Assembly: GCA_002862545.1 (NCBI GenBank)
Contig: PKDJ01000038.1
Span: 1 to 34,199, forward strand
Length of the DNA stretch: 34,199 bases
Direction: 5' to 3'
DNA from: Pseudomonadota bacterium
Lineage (GTDB): Bacteria > Myxococcota_A > UBA796 > GCA-2862545
Below the pieces are notes generated by a model. It saw only the letters and a program-made list of their open reading frames with translations, ran no database searches and was not told where the DNA came from. Positions 7,964-15,464 of this stretch are shown here, one piece after another. Numbering within the stretch: the first letter of the stretch is position 1; each line of letters opens with the position of its first letter. A program made the translations under genes and the position numbers.

Positions 7964-10450
7964 TCACTCCATGTAGCCCATGGCCTGGAGCGCCTGATTC
8001 ATCTCGGGATCGGCGCCGACCAGCAAGGCTGCATCCTCGTCCGGGAGCGGTGTGATCGCCCAGGTGAGCTGAACGGCGCGCTCTCCGAGCTTCGCCACGG
8101 CGAGAGGACGACGGTTTCGGGAGAGCCCGGGCTCACGCCCCTCGGGTACCGTGAGCTCGCGGGTCACCCGGGTGTTGTCGACCGTGAGCTCGAGCAGGTG
8201 CGTGACCTCCTCAGGCGCGGCGGCTGGCACTATGTAGACCTCACGCGAGCTGGACTGTCCGGCGGGCCAGGTGATCGTCGCCGTCTCAGCCGCCTCGTCG
8301 ACCAGCACCGTCGCAGAGCTGTTCTCCAGAGGGTCTTCACCGACGAAGGCGGTCTCGATCCCGCCCGGGACATGCAGCACGGCCGTCGTCGGCTCGCGGG
8401 AGGCCTTGCGAGCCTCGATATTGACCAGTCGATAGGCCACAGCGACGTCGCGACTGAGGGCCTCAGCGAGTCCCTCGTGCCAGGGCCGCGTGTCCTTCGC
8501 GCGGGCCAGGCTCTTTGTCTCCCCCGCGTCAGAGGCGAGATCGAACAGCTGCTCTCTGCCCTCGCTGCTGCTCCACTTCGTCTGGCCGTCCAGCACACCC
8601 CAGCGCTCCATGCCGTACAAGGTGCGGCCGAAGGCCTGCTTGCGCTCCCTTAGCGCCGCCAGAGCTGCCGCATCACCCTTGGCTGCTGCGACCAAGCTCG
8701 TGCCGTCCATATCGGGCGAGTGCACCCCCACGAGCTCGAGAACCGTGGGCGCGATGTCGAGCAGCGACACCGGAGCGGCGATCTGCCCCCCATCGATCCC
8801 AGGCCCGTCGATCACCAGGGGGACCTTGAGCAGCTCGTCGTACAGAGAGTGCCCATGCTCGAAGCCGCCGTGCTCCCAGAACTCCTCGCCATGGTCGCCG
8901 TAGATCACCACCACGTCGTCGTCGTCGAGCACCGCCAGCAGCCGAGCCACCTCGTCCGTCATGTACCGGATGTTGTTGTCGTAGCGATCCTTGACGTACT
9001 GCTGCGCTCCGGGGTCCGACATGTCGACCTTCCGGACATCCGAGAGGTGGAACTCGTCACGCAGGAAGTCAGGGCTCTCCCCTGCATACAGGTTGCGATA
9101 CGCCTCGGGCTCCGCGTACGGAAGGTGCGCCTCCATGAACTGGACCTGCAGGAGCGCGTCTTGGCCATCGTGTGCGTCGAGCCAGTCGATGGCCTCATCG
9201 ACCACTGTGCTCGCCAGCGGCCAGAGGCTCACGCGATGCAGGCCCCAGCCGCGATCCATGTCGAAGTTCGGAGACAAGTAGACATTGCCCGCGATCATCG
9301 CCGTGGCCCAGCCCTCACGACGCAGGACGCCTGGGAGCGTGTCCGATGCGAAGTAGTAGTCGGGCTGGTTGCCCGTCATCACGGTGCGTGCGCTCGGCAA
9401 GGTCCATGGCGAGACAGTGCGCGCGTTGGTGAACACCGCAGCGCGTCCGGCGAGACCATCCAGCTTCGCGGTGGTGTCTCGGCCATACCCGTAGAGGCTC
9501 AAGTGGTCGGGACGGGTCGTGTCCAGGAAGACCATCACCACGCGACGCGGGTCCCGTCGGCGACTCGTCACCACGGGCTCACCCAGGAAGACATAGTCGA
9601 ACCTCGCGTCTGCTCCCGTCTCGGTGACGAAGCGGAGCCTCACGTCGACGCCTGTCCATCGTGAGAGATCGAGGTGGCGCGTGCGGAACTCGCCAGGGCT
9701 CAGCGCGAAGCGTCCTGCCTCCGTCGTCTCCCCATCCACATCGACCGTGACCACCAGGCTGGCTCCATCGCTGGGGCGTCCGTCCTGACTCTCCGGCAGG
9801 ACCACGCCGCCGTCGAAGACGAGCTCGCCGCCGGCGGGAACGGTCAGGTCGAAGGCTGCCACCGCCGGAGCGGGCAGGAGCAGTCCGTGGCGTGCATCCC
9901 AGCCGTCTTGGACCGTCGTGACGGCGAACTCCTCGGGGGTTTTCTTGGACCAAGCGAGGTTGAGTGCCTCTTCTCGCTCCCTAGCCTTGAGGTAGCTCAG
10001 AGCGTACTCACCGGGCACCGGAGGCTCTGCACCGACCGGGAGATGGATCGTGAGTGTGTCGCGATCGTGACTCCACGTCGGCTCCGCGTGGGCACCAAAG
10101 CGGGTGTACTTCACGATGCGTCCTGCGCGCTCCAGTCGCAGGTAGGGCTCAGCCTTGTGAAAGAACAGGCCGCGCGGCCGGATGGGCAGCGGAGCCTCGA
10201 ACTTGCGCATGCCCTTCTTCGTGGTCCCCACCGGCCGAAACGGACCCATCACTTCGACGACGGGCGGCGGCCGAACGCCACCACGACTGTCGCTCGGCAG
10301 CTCGAGCTCGGCGAACGGGAGCTCCGTGAGCGCCAGCGCCTCCCCGCCATCGACCTTGGTGGCGCGGAACTCAGCCCGCTCCGGCGCCGCAGCGGGACCC
10401 GCCGACTCACAGGAGAGCAACGCGAGGGAAAGGAGCACAGGCAGTCGCAA
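7964..10450 (-). CDS. Sulfatase-superfamily lipoprotein with Thr at the nucleophile position
   Basis: An 828-residue lipoprotein (lipobox LLSC, Cys-14) starting at TTG with GGAG six bases upstream. Residues 20-295 are a beta-rich N-terminal region. The alkaline-phosphatase/sulfatase domain runs from about 300 to 600: VFLDTTRPDHLSLYGYG (Asp-310, first metal ligand), SPWTLPSARTVMTG (347-360) and IYGDHGEEFWEHGGFEHGHSL (Asp-519, His-520). The modified Cys/Ser of true sulfatases aligns with Thr-350, so formylglycine chemistry is not expected. Thr is the nucleophile in related phospho-transferases such as LtaS, but sulfatase-like hydrolases with Thr are common and poorly characterised. Residues 650-828 form another beta-rich region. 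Likely anchored in the outer membrane or facing the periplasm; the substrate is unknown. Confidence 0.85.
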   Translation of the reverse strand: MRLPVLLSLALLSCESAGPAAAPERAEFRATKVDGGEALALTELPFAELELPSDSRGGVRPPPVVEVMGPFRPVGTTKKGMRKFEAPLPIRPRGLFFHKAEPYLRLERAGRIVKYTRFGAHAEPTWSHDRDTLTIHLPVGAEPPVPGEYALSYLKAREREEALNLAWSKKTPEEFAVTTVQDGWDARHGLLLPAPAVAAFDLTVPAGGELVFDGGVVLPESQDGRPSDGASLVVTVDVDGETTEAGRFALSPGEFRTRHLDLSRWTGVDVRLRFVTETGADARFDYVFLGEPVVTSRRRDPRRVVMVFLDTTRPDHLSLYGYGRDTTAKLDGLAGRAAVFTNARTVSPWTLPSARTVMTGNQPDYYFASDTLPGVLRREGWATAMIAGNVYLSPNFDMDRGWGLHRVSLWPLASTVVDEAIDWLDAHDGQDALLQVQFMEAHLPYAEPEAYRNLYAGESPDFLRDEFHLSDVRKVDMSDPGAQQYVKDRYDNNIRYMTDEVARLLAVLDDDDVVVIYGDHGEEFWEHGGFEHGHSLYDELLKVPLVIDGPGIDGGQIAAPVSLLDIAPTVLELVGVHSPDMDGTSLVAAAKGDAAALAALRERKQAFGRTLYGMERWGVLDGQTKWSSSEGREQLFDLASDAGETKSLARAKDTRPWHEGLAEALSRDVAVAYRLVNIEARKASREPTTAVLHVPGGIETAFVGEDPLENSSATVLVDEAAETATITWPAGQSSSREVYIVPAAAPEEVTHLLELTVDNTRVTRELTVPEGREPGLSRNRRPLAVAKLGERAVQLTWAITPLPDEDAALLVGADPEMNQALQAMGYME

Positions 10451-10550
10451 GGAGAACTCCCCCGTTTACATCTCCTACATAGGCGGCCGAGGCGTCCCGG
10501 CGCCAACCCAGCCGCACATCGCTGCGGTAGACGCCACGCCTGTCGGGCTG

Positions 10551-11180
10551 TCAGAAGCCGAAGCCCGCGATGTTCGGGCAGACGCGAGCATCGAACTTCA
10601 TCTCGAGCTCACCCCGCGCCGAGCCGTCGACCGGATCGACGAAGGGGGCAGAGAAGGTGCCGGTCAGGCGCTCGCCGGGCTCGTGCTTGTCGATCTCGAA
10701 GCTGCCACCGTTGGAGTTGTAGTCCACGCGCCAGTCGCCGTTGTCGGGTGAGTCAGGACGGGGATGCTGCACGTAGTGAACGACGTGTCCGTAGGCTTGG
10801 CCATTCTGCTCGGGCACGGCATCCCAGGGAATGCCGGTGAAGGTCTGACCATCGAGCGTTCCGTCGAAGGCACCGGTGCGAAGGACGAGGGAGATCTGCC
10901 AGAAGTTGTCCGGGAAGGTCTTCTGCCAGCCGATGGAGTAGCCACGCCAGCCACCCGCGTCGGTCTGATCGAGGAAGTACTCGTACAGGCGACAGGCATT
11001 CGGCTCAGAGCTGAGGACCACGGCGACCAGTCCCTCCTCACCGAAGGCATCAGAATCCTCGAGGAACATGGAGACTTCGATTGGGGGAGTCTCGCCGTCA
11101 ATCTCACCCTTGACCTTCACCGTGGTGCAGCCTGCACCGAGGAGAAGAAGAGCCGCCGACACCTTGTTGACCACCATCAT
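10551..11180 (-). CDS. Hypothetical lipoprotein
   Basis: A 209-residue lipoprotein with lipobox LGAGC (Cys near residue 18). The start at 11180 is chosen because GGAGG lies six bases upstream and the ATG overlaps the upstream gene's stop (ATGA). A longer reading is possible but would begin with Arg-rich sequence inside the upstream gene. The mature protein is acidic and rich in aromatic residues and Gly, with paired Cys near the middle and the C-terminus, and looks beta-rich. I do not recognise a family. It is the last of three coupled lipoprotein genes and lies 100 nt upstream of the sulfatase-like gene on the same strand. Confidence 0.75.
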   Translation of the reverse strand: MMVVNKVSAALLLLGAGCTTVKVKGEIDGETPPIEVSMFLEDSDAFGEEGLVAVVLSSEPNACRLYEYFLDQTDAGGWRGYSIGWQKTFPDNFWQISLVLRTGAFDGTLDGQTFTGIPWDAVPEQNGQAYGHVVHYVQHPRPDSPDNGDWRVDYNSNGGSFEIDKHEPGERLTGTFSAPFVDPVDGSARGELEMKFDARVCPNIAGFGF

Positions 11181-11542
11181 GTTCCGCCTCCGCAGCCCGA
11201 CCACACAGACTGCAACTCCTTGAATGAGCCCACGACGTATACCGCCTCGTAGAACTGATCGCAGTCCATGGAGGCAATGTCCTTGACGGCCTCGCGGGCT
11301 TGGTCGGCGTCGTAGTCGCATCCAGACTCGTCGCGAAGCTGCACCAACTCCGTGATCGAGCGCTCCTGCGAGAGGCGGCAGTCTCGACCGTCGAAGTAGT
11401 CGGCCTCGAACTCGCCACGGTCACATTCCTTGAGCCTGTGGCACAGCGTGTCACCGAGGACCTTGGGAAGTCGCTCCGCATCGATGGGGCCGCTGAAGAG
11501 GAAGCACCCGCTCAGAGGCAAGAAGAGGATCCACGCCCGCAT
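11177..11542 (-). CDS. Small Cys-rich lipoprotein, paralogue of the upstream neighbour
   Basis: A 121-residue lipoprotein with signal sequence and lipobox LSGC. The start is taken at ATG 11542, with GGAG five bases upstream; a GTG directly before it, at 11545, is an alternative. The Cys pattern LCHRLKEC ... DCRLS ... GCDYDADQA ... MDCDQFYE parallels that of the gene immediately upstream (VECKKIQKC ... LCVDG ... KCDYDPAEG ... MTCEEF), so the two are diverged duplicates. A Gly/Cys-rich tail ends the protein. It overlaps both neighbours (1 nt upstream, 4 nt downstream), implying coupled translation. Disulphide-bonded periplasmic or surface protein; function unknown. Confidence 0.75.
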   Translation of the reverse strand: MRAWILFLPLSGCFLFSGPIDAERLPKVLGDTLCHRLKECDRGEFEADYFDGRDCRLSQERSITELVQLRDESGCDYDADQAREAVKDIASMDCDQFYEAVYVVGSFKELQSVWSGCGGGT

Positions 11543-11979
11543 CACGTCTCCCCCGTGGTCGTTCCACCCGTCTCCGTGCCCCCACCGGTCGGCGGATCGG
11601 TGCCGATGCTTCCGCCGCCCGTGCCCGTGCCGCCCGGCTCGACCGTGGTGCAGTCATAGACTTGATCGCACGCGGAACCTGGCCCTCTTCGAACGAACTC
11701 CTCGCAGGTCATCCGACGGATGCGATTCAGGCACCGCTGCCCCTCCGCGGGGTCGTAGTCGCACTTTGACAGGCGCTTCGCTGTCTGCCCGTCGATCCGG
11801 TCGCCGATCCCGTCGACGCAGAGGTCGAAGTCGGCGTCGTACTCGTACTCGTACAAGCCACGGGCGCACTTCTGGATCTTCTTGCACTCGACCACTCCGC
11901 GACGTGTCGAGTAGTCGTCCTCTGGCAGCCCGCAGGCCATGAACAGCATCAAGAAGAGCAATCGTTCTCCAGTCTGCAC
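11542..11979 (-). CDS. Small Cys-rich lipoprotein with Gly/Thr-rich tail
   Basis: A 145-residue lipoprotein with lipobox LFMAC (Cys-16) when started at GTG 11979. A TTG a few codons downstream has a better ribosome binding site (GGAG) but would remove the positive N-region of the signal peptide, so the longer form is kept with reserve. The Cys-rich core (residues 30-110) shares its spacing with the next gene. The last 35 residues are Gly/Thr-rich (GGTGTGGGSIG... TGGTTTGE), like a flexible surface linker. First gene of the three-lipoprotein operon; function unknown. Confidence 0.72.
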   Translation of the reverse strand: MQTGERLLFLMLFMACGLPEDDYSTRRGVVECKKIQKCARGLYEYEYDADFDLCVDGIGDRIDGQTAKRLSKCDYDPAEGQRCLNRIRRMTCEEFVRRGPGSACDQVYDCTTVEPGGTGTGGGSIGTDPPTGGGTETGGTTTGET

Positions 11980-12108
11980 GGGGCGTTATGCCCCACTGCG
12001 GCCCCGCCTGGGCGTCAGGGTCATGTCAGCGACCTGGGTCAGACCACCACGAATCGCGACACGATCAACAAGAACCCGCCGCCCTCGCAGGTCTCTGCGC
12101 CGGCTCCG

Positions 12109-12121
12109 GACAGCCGAGGGC
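12109..12121 (-). terminator. Weak hairpin downstream of the YqeY operon
   Basis: CAGCC-GAG-GGCTG forms a 5-bp stem with a 3-nt loop about 20 nt beyond the stop of the last gene of the minus-strand operon. It could aid termination but is short and lacks a T run. Confidence 0.25.
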
Positions 12122-12138
12122 TGAGGCCACCCCCCCAT

Positions 12139-12642
12139 CTACTGGGCACCGAGCGACTCGACGACCGCCTGCCAGTCGGGCTCGGCAGTGGTCGGAGCAA
12201 GCACGAGGCCCCGCCTCTCTCCTCCCCGCAGCTCGAGCCGGTCAGCACTCCGGCGGAGCCGAGCATCATCACCCGCGACCTCAGCCGTCACTCTCCACGA
12301 CCGGCTCGCACTGCCTCGAACCGCACCGACGACCACGGCGAACTGCACGGACAGATCGACCGAGACCGAGGCGCTCTGATCCACGACGTAGCGCTCGGGC
12401 TCCACCCAGCGCACCGGGACCTCGACCTCGGACCAGCGTGCCGTCCAGCCAGCGCGGTCGTCACACACTCGATCATGTCGCAGCGCAAGCGCCGACTCGC
12501 CGACCCATCGAAGCGTCGTGCGCTCCCAGGCACACTCCGGCTCGGCCAGCGGTCGCTCTCGCCGGCCACGCAGATGAGCCACCACCTCCCAGGCGCCCTC
12601 TGGCGGAGCGGCGAGTGCGAGCGCGCAGGTCATCAGGATCAC
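12139..12642 (-). CDS. Hypothetical secreted protein
   Basis: A 167-residue exported protein. It starts at GTG 12642, where GGAG lies six bases upstream and the start overlaps the stop of the preceding gene by 4 nt (GTGA). The N-terminus MILMTCALALAAPPEG reads as a signal peptide. The mature part is Trp- and Arg-rich with several predicted beta strands (SALALRHDRVC, EVEVPVRWVEPERYVV) and two central Cys. I do not recognise a family. It is the last of three coupled genes with yqeY at the head; function unknown. A longer in-frame extension overlapping the upstream gene is rejected because its translation is low complexity. Confidence 0.68.
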   Translation of the reverse strand: MILMTCALALAAPPEGAWEVVAHLRGRRERPLAEPECAWERTTLRWVGESALALRHDRVCDDRAGWTARWSEVEVPVRWVEPERYVVDQSASVSVDLSVQFAVVVGAVRGSASRSWRVTAEVAGDDARLRRSADRLELRGGERRGLVLAPTTAEPDWQAVVESLGAQ

Positions 12643-13046
12643 CGTCGACTCCAGGGGGGGGCCCCGTCGTCGGTCGGAGTCAGCCAGAGCGTGGTAGGCC
12701 CATCGAGTCGCAGTCCGTCCTCGGTCTTGGTCACCTGCCAGGTGCCGGCTGGCACATGAACCTCGCAGCGGATGGCCACGTTCGCGTCGAGGAGCATCAG
12801 CCCCCCACGCCCAACAACGCCGGACGTCGTGACACTGGTCGGGCCCATCACGACCGCTGACGACGCGCGGGCCTCGCACCCCGTTGCGACATCGTCTGGC
12901 AGGCGGTGCTGCTCCTGCCGGACCGCGACGATCTGACCGTCGGCGACCCACCACAGCTCACGCTGCTCGGCCACGTCGTGTCCATCACTGACGACGTAGA
13001 GGCCGTGAGGAAGCACGAGCAGGGCCGTCGCCAGCGCGGAGTTCAT
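12639..13046 (-). CDS. Hypothetical secreted protein
   Basis: A 135-residue protein whose first 17-22 residues (MNSALATALLVLPHG) resemble a weak signal peptide. The mature part is beta-rich, with residues such as ELWWVADGQIVAV and TTLWLTPTDDG, one Cys in each half, and reads like a small beta-barrel or sandwich. The start at 13046 overlaps the yqeY stop by 4 nt (ATGA), and its own stop overlaps the next start by 4 nt. Family not recognised. Similar Trp-containing beta patterns in this and the following gene could mean they work as a pair, but this is only an impression. Confidence 0.68.
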   Translation of the reverse strand: MNSALATALLVLPHGLYVVSDGHDVAEQRELWWVADGQIVAVRQEQHRLPDDVATGCEARASSAVVMGPTSVTTSGVVGRGGLMLLDANVAIRCEVHVPAGTWQVTKTEDGLRLDGPTTLWLTPTDDGAPPWSRR

Positions 13047-13492
13047 GCGCCGATCAGCTCTCGAACGAGTGTGTTGGCCAGCTTTCCGTCCAGCGCGCCC
13101 TTGTGGTGCTTCATCAGGTGACCCATCACCTTGCCCATGTCGCGCATCGACGCTGCGCCGGTCGCCTCGATGGCCTCCTGGACCCAGGCCCGCGTCGTCG
13201 CTTCGTCGGCGAGCTGCGGGAGGAAGGCCTCGATGACTGCGAGCTCCGACTCCTCTGCGGCGAGCAGGTCGTCACGTCCGCCGGCGCGGTAGGCGTCGAT
13301 CGACTCACGCCTCTGCTTGGCCAGGCGACGGAGGATCGTCAGGCAGGCATCGTCGGCCACCGTCTCGGCGCCCGTCTTCTTCTGCTCCTCGAGCAGCGCG
13401 GCACGAATGCCCCGAAGCCCCGCGACACGAACCTTGTCGCGAGCACGCATCGCGGTCTTCAGCTGCGCATTGACGTCGTCGTAGATGCCCAT
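13043..13492 (-). CDS. yqeY: GatB/YqeY domain protein
   Basis: A 149-residue cytoplasmic protein, the standard length for YqeY. It opens with IYDDVNAQLKTAMRARDKVRV and continues through LRGIRAALLEEQKK, YRAGGRDDLLAAEESELAVIEAFLPQ and the C-terminal MGKVMGHLMKHHKGALDGKLANTLVRELI, all typical of the family. The helical domain is shared with the tail of the GatB amidotransferase subunit and is thought to bind tRNA; the role of stand-alone YqeY is not settled. The ATG at 13492 is chosen over the GTG just before it, because GGGAGG is then correctly spaced. It heads a three-gene coupled operon with two secreted unknowns, an unexpected pairing. Confidence 0.9.
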   Translation of the reverse strand: MGIYDDVNAQLKTAMRARDKVRVAGLRGIRAALLEEQKKTGAETVADDACLTILRRLAKQRRESIDAYRAGGRDDLLAAEESELAVIEAFLPQLADEATTRAWVQEAIEATGAASMRDMGKVMGHLMKHHKGALDGKLANTLVRELIGA

Positions 13493-13802
13493 CACTCCCT
13501 CCCGCCGAGCGCCTAACTCGACCCTCGACGCCGAGAAGACAACGACCTGAGTTGTCGACCTTCCTCATAGTTTTTTGAAGTCACGTCAACTCGCGAGAGA
13601 CCACAGGAGACCGCATCGGACGTGAACAAAGCAGCCGTGACCTGACACTCCCGGGGTGGACGTGAGGCCGTCACGGGCTAGTGAGGGCGCGCGCAGCGTT
13701 GCCCTCGAAACGGAATGCTGCGAAGATGCGGGCCGCTCGGCTCGGGGCGATGCCGCGAACCGCGGTACCGTGGCCAAGACAGATGGCGTCGGAGGCGCAG
13801 AG
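13493..13802. other. Divergent intergenic region between yqeY and the OmpA gene
   Basis: This 310-nt region separates two divergent genes and must hold both promoters. It contains an inverted repeat at 13538-13556, an AT-richer patch with six T at 13571-13576 (unusual for this DNA), a TTGACG-like hexamer reading toward yqeY (complement of 13584-13589) without a well-spaced -10 partner, and the palindrome CTCGCGAG at 13590-13597. Near the OmpA gene, GGAGG at 13791-13795 is its ribosome binding site. I see no coding frame that I would accept, although the OmpA frame is open upstream of its start. Confidence 0.5.
13538..13556. promoter_or_regulatory. Inverted repeat, possible operator
   Basis: GACAAC and GTTGTC form a 6-bp inverted repeat separated by 7 nt, upstream of yqeY and facing the OmpA gene. 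Half sites and centre spacing fit a dimeric helix-turn-helix regulator, but one short repeat could be chance. Confidence 0.25.
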
Positions 13803-15380
13803 ATGAAGGGTTGGCACAAGATTGCACTGCTGGCGGCCGCACTGCCGTCTACGGCACTTGCCGCTGACGGGCAGTTCGAGTTCGGTCTGTACGGTGGCGC
13901 CACCTTCATGGACCCACTCGAGGTCCTGAACACCAGCTACGTCGTGATGCCGCGCGTCGGCTACTACTTCACGGATCAGCTGTCCCTCGAGGCAGACATC
14001 GGCGTGCAGCCGGGCCTGACTCGTGACGGCATCCCCGACCCGTACCCCTACTTCTCCATGACCCCACGACTGAACATCGTGGGTCGCATGTTCAACGACG
14101 AAGATCGTCCGATGAACATGCTGCTCGCCGTCGGTCTCGGTGCATGGCTCAAGCAGGTGAACGACGGCGGGGCCCTCGGTCTTCCGACCGGTGAGAAGCT
14201 CGATGTCGACTTCCTCGGCAACGCCGGTCCGGGTCTCCTGTTCCCGCTCGCCAACGGCACGGTCAACCTGCGGACCGACCTGCGCTTCATGATGAACGCC
14301 GGCGGCACGGAGAACTACCAGAACCGCGGCGATGCCTTCCTCTCCTGGGAGTGGACGGCAGGCGTCAACTTCATCCTCGGCGGCCCCCGCGACGCCGACA
14401 AGGACGGCCTCGCCGACGAAGATGATTCCTGCCCGGATCAGGCGGAGGACGTTGACGGCTTCGAGGATGAGGACGGCTGCCCCGAGGCAGACAACGACCT
14501 CGACTCCATTCTCGATGCCGACGATGCCTGCCCGAACGAGGAAGAGGACGTCGACGGCTTCGAAGACGAGGATGGCTGCCCCGAGGCAGACAACGACGAA
14601 GACGGCGTCCTCGACGCCGACGATGCCTGCCCGGTCGATGCCGGCACCGAGGCGACTGCGGGCTGCCCCGACACCGACGGTGACGGCCTGGCCGACAAGG
14701 ATGAGGAGTGCCCCGACGAGGCTGGCAGCGAGGCGGCCTTCGGCTGCCCTGACGGCGACGAGGACGGCGTTCCCGACCACCGCGACGAGTGCCTGGAGGA
14801 GAAGGCTCCAGAGGGTGCGAACAAGCTGCGCAGCAACGGCTGTGACACGGTCGCGTACATCGCCAAGGGCGCCTTGGTCATCACCGACAAGGTCGAGTTC
14901 TCGCGCGGCAAGTCCACCATCAAGTCGAGCAGCCACGAGCTCCTCGACACGGTGGCCGCGCTCCTGACCAAGTACCCGGGCATCAAGAAGATCCAGGTAC
15001 AGGGTCACACCGACAGCGACGGTGACGACGACGCCAACATGAAGCTCTCGCAGGAGCGGACCGAGGCTGTGGTGGAGTACCTGGTCGGCAAGGGCATTGC
15101 CGCACAGCGCCTCGAGGCCAAGGGCTTCGGAGAGACCCAGCCGCTCGTCGAGAATGACTCCTCTGAGAACAAGGCGAAGAACCGACGCGTCGAGTTCAAG
15201 ATCCTCGCCGAGGATGCGCCCAAGCGCACCAAGCGCAAGCTCAAGGAGAAGGCCAAGAAGGCCGACGAGGCGAAGGCTGACGAGGGCTCCGAGGAGGCCA
15301 GCGGCTCCGAGGAAGCCAGTGGCACCGAGGAAGCCAGTGGCACCGAGGAGGCCGCAGGCGCCGAGGAAGCCGCCGAGTAG
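13803..15380 (+). CDS. OmpA family outer-membrane protein with thrombospondin type 3 repeats
   Basis: A 525-residue protein. A signal peptide (cleavage after about Ala-20) is followed by an outer-membrane beta-barrel-like region (21-195, FGLYGGATFMDPL onward, ending FILGG). Acidic calcium-binding TSP3 repeats with regular Cys (about 198-345) come next, then an OmpA peptidoglycan-binding domain (about 355-475) with QGHTDSDG, LSQERTEAVVEYL and NRRVEF, which hold the Asp and Arg that clasp diaminopimelate. The tail is Lys-rich, then a Glu/Ala/Ser repeat. Start fixed by GGAGG at 13791-13795. It tethers the outer membrane to peptidoglycan; the architecture matches abundant OmpA proteins of Myxococcota. 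It appears monocistronic, followed by a strong hairpin. Confidence 0.92.
   Translation: MKGWHKIALLAAALPSTALAADGQFEFGLYGGATFMDPLEVLNTSYVVMPRVGYYFTDQLSLEADIGVQPGLTRDGIPDPYPYFSMTPRLNIVGRMFNDEDRPMNMLLAVGLGAWLKQVNDGGALGLPTGEKLDVDFLGNAGPGLLFPLANGTVNLRTDLRFMMNAGGTENYQNRGDAFLSWEWTAGVNFILGGPRDADKDGLADEDDSCPDQAEDVDGFEDEDGCPEADNDLDSILDADDACPNEEEDVDGFEDEDGCPEADNDEDGVLDADDACPVDAGTEATAGCPDTDGDGLADKDEECPDEAGSEAAFGCPDGDEDGVPDHRDECLEEKAPEGANKLRSNGCDTVAYIAKGALVITDKVEFSRGKSTIKSSSHELLDTVAALLTKYPGIKKIQVQGHTDSDGDDDANMKLSQERTEAVVEYLVGKGIAAQRLEAKGFGETQPLVENDSSENKAKNRRVEFKILAEDAPKRTKRKLKEKAKKADEAKADEGSEEASGSEEASGTEEASGTEEAAGAEEAAE
14430..14627 (+). repeat. Two tandem 99-nt units encoding TSP3 repeats
   Basis: Units 14430-14528 and 14529-14627 encode 33-residue repeats that differ at only a few residues; EDVDGFEDEDGCPEADND is identical in both. 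Similarity at the DNA level is high, so the second copy probably arose by a fairly recent duplication or is kept similar by recombination. Confidence 0.8.
15285..15374 (+). repeat. Five tandem 18-nt units in the OmpA tail
   Basis: Five imperfect copies of an 18-nt unit of the form GGCxCCGAGGAxGCCAGT encode repeats of G-(S/T/A)-E-E-A-(S/A) at the extreme C-terminus. Such a tract could change copy number by slippage without breaking the frame. Confidence 0.8.
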
Positions 15381-15404
15381 CCCTGGCTTCCCTACCTTCC
15401 TGCG

Positions 15405-15436
15405 AGCGCCTCCGTCCCAGCCGGGACGGGGGCGCT
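15405..15436. terminator. Bidirectional terminator-like hairpin after the OmpA gene
   Basis: A 14-bp stem (AGCGCCTCCGTCCC / GGGACGGGGGCGCT, one G-T wobble) with loop AGCC sits between convergent genes ending at 15380 (+) and 15465 (-). On the plus strand it is followed by a T-containing stretch (TTGTCGGTCTTG). It is the most stable-looking hairpin in the window. Confidence 0.75.
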
Positions 15437-15464
15437 TGTCGGTCTTGCGCTCACCAGCGCAGCA

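Noticed and set aside
9400-9412. Sulfatase active-site motif that would need formylglycine modification
   Set aside because: The modified residue position is Thr, so the enzyme is not called a classical sulfatase.
8720-10840. Two long plus-strand frames opposite the sulfatase-like gene
   Set aside because: They cover the catalytic motifs of the minus-strand gene in antisense and have no motifs of their own.
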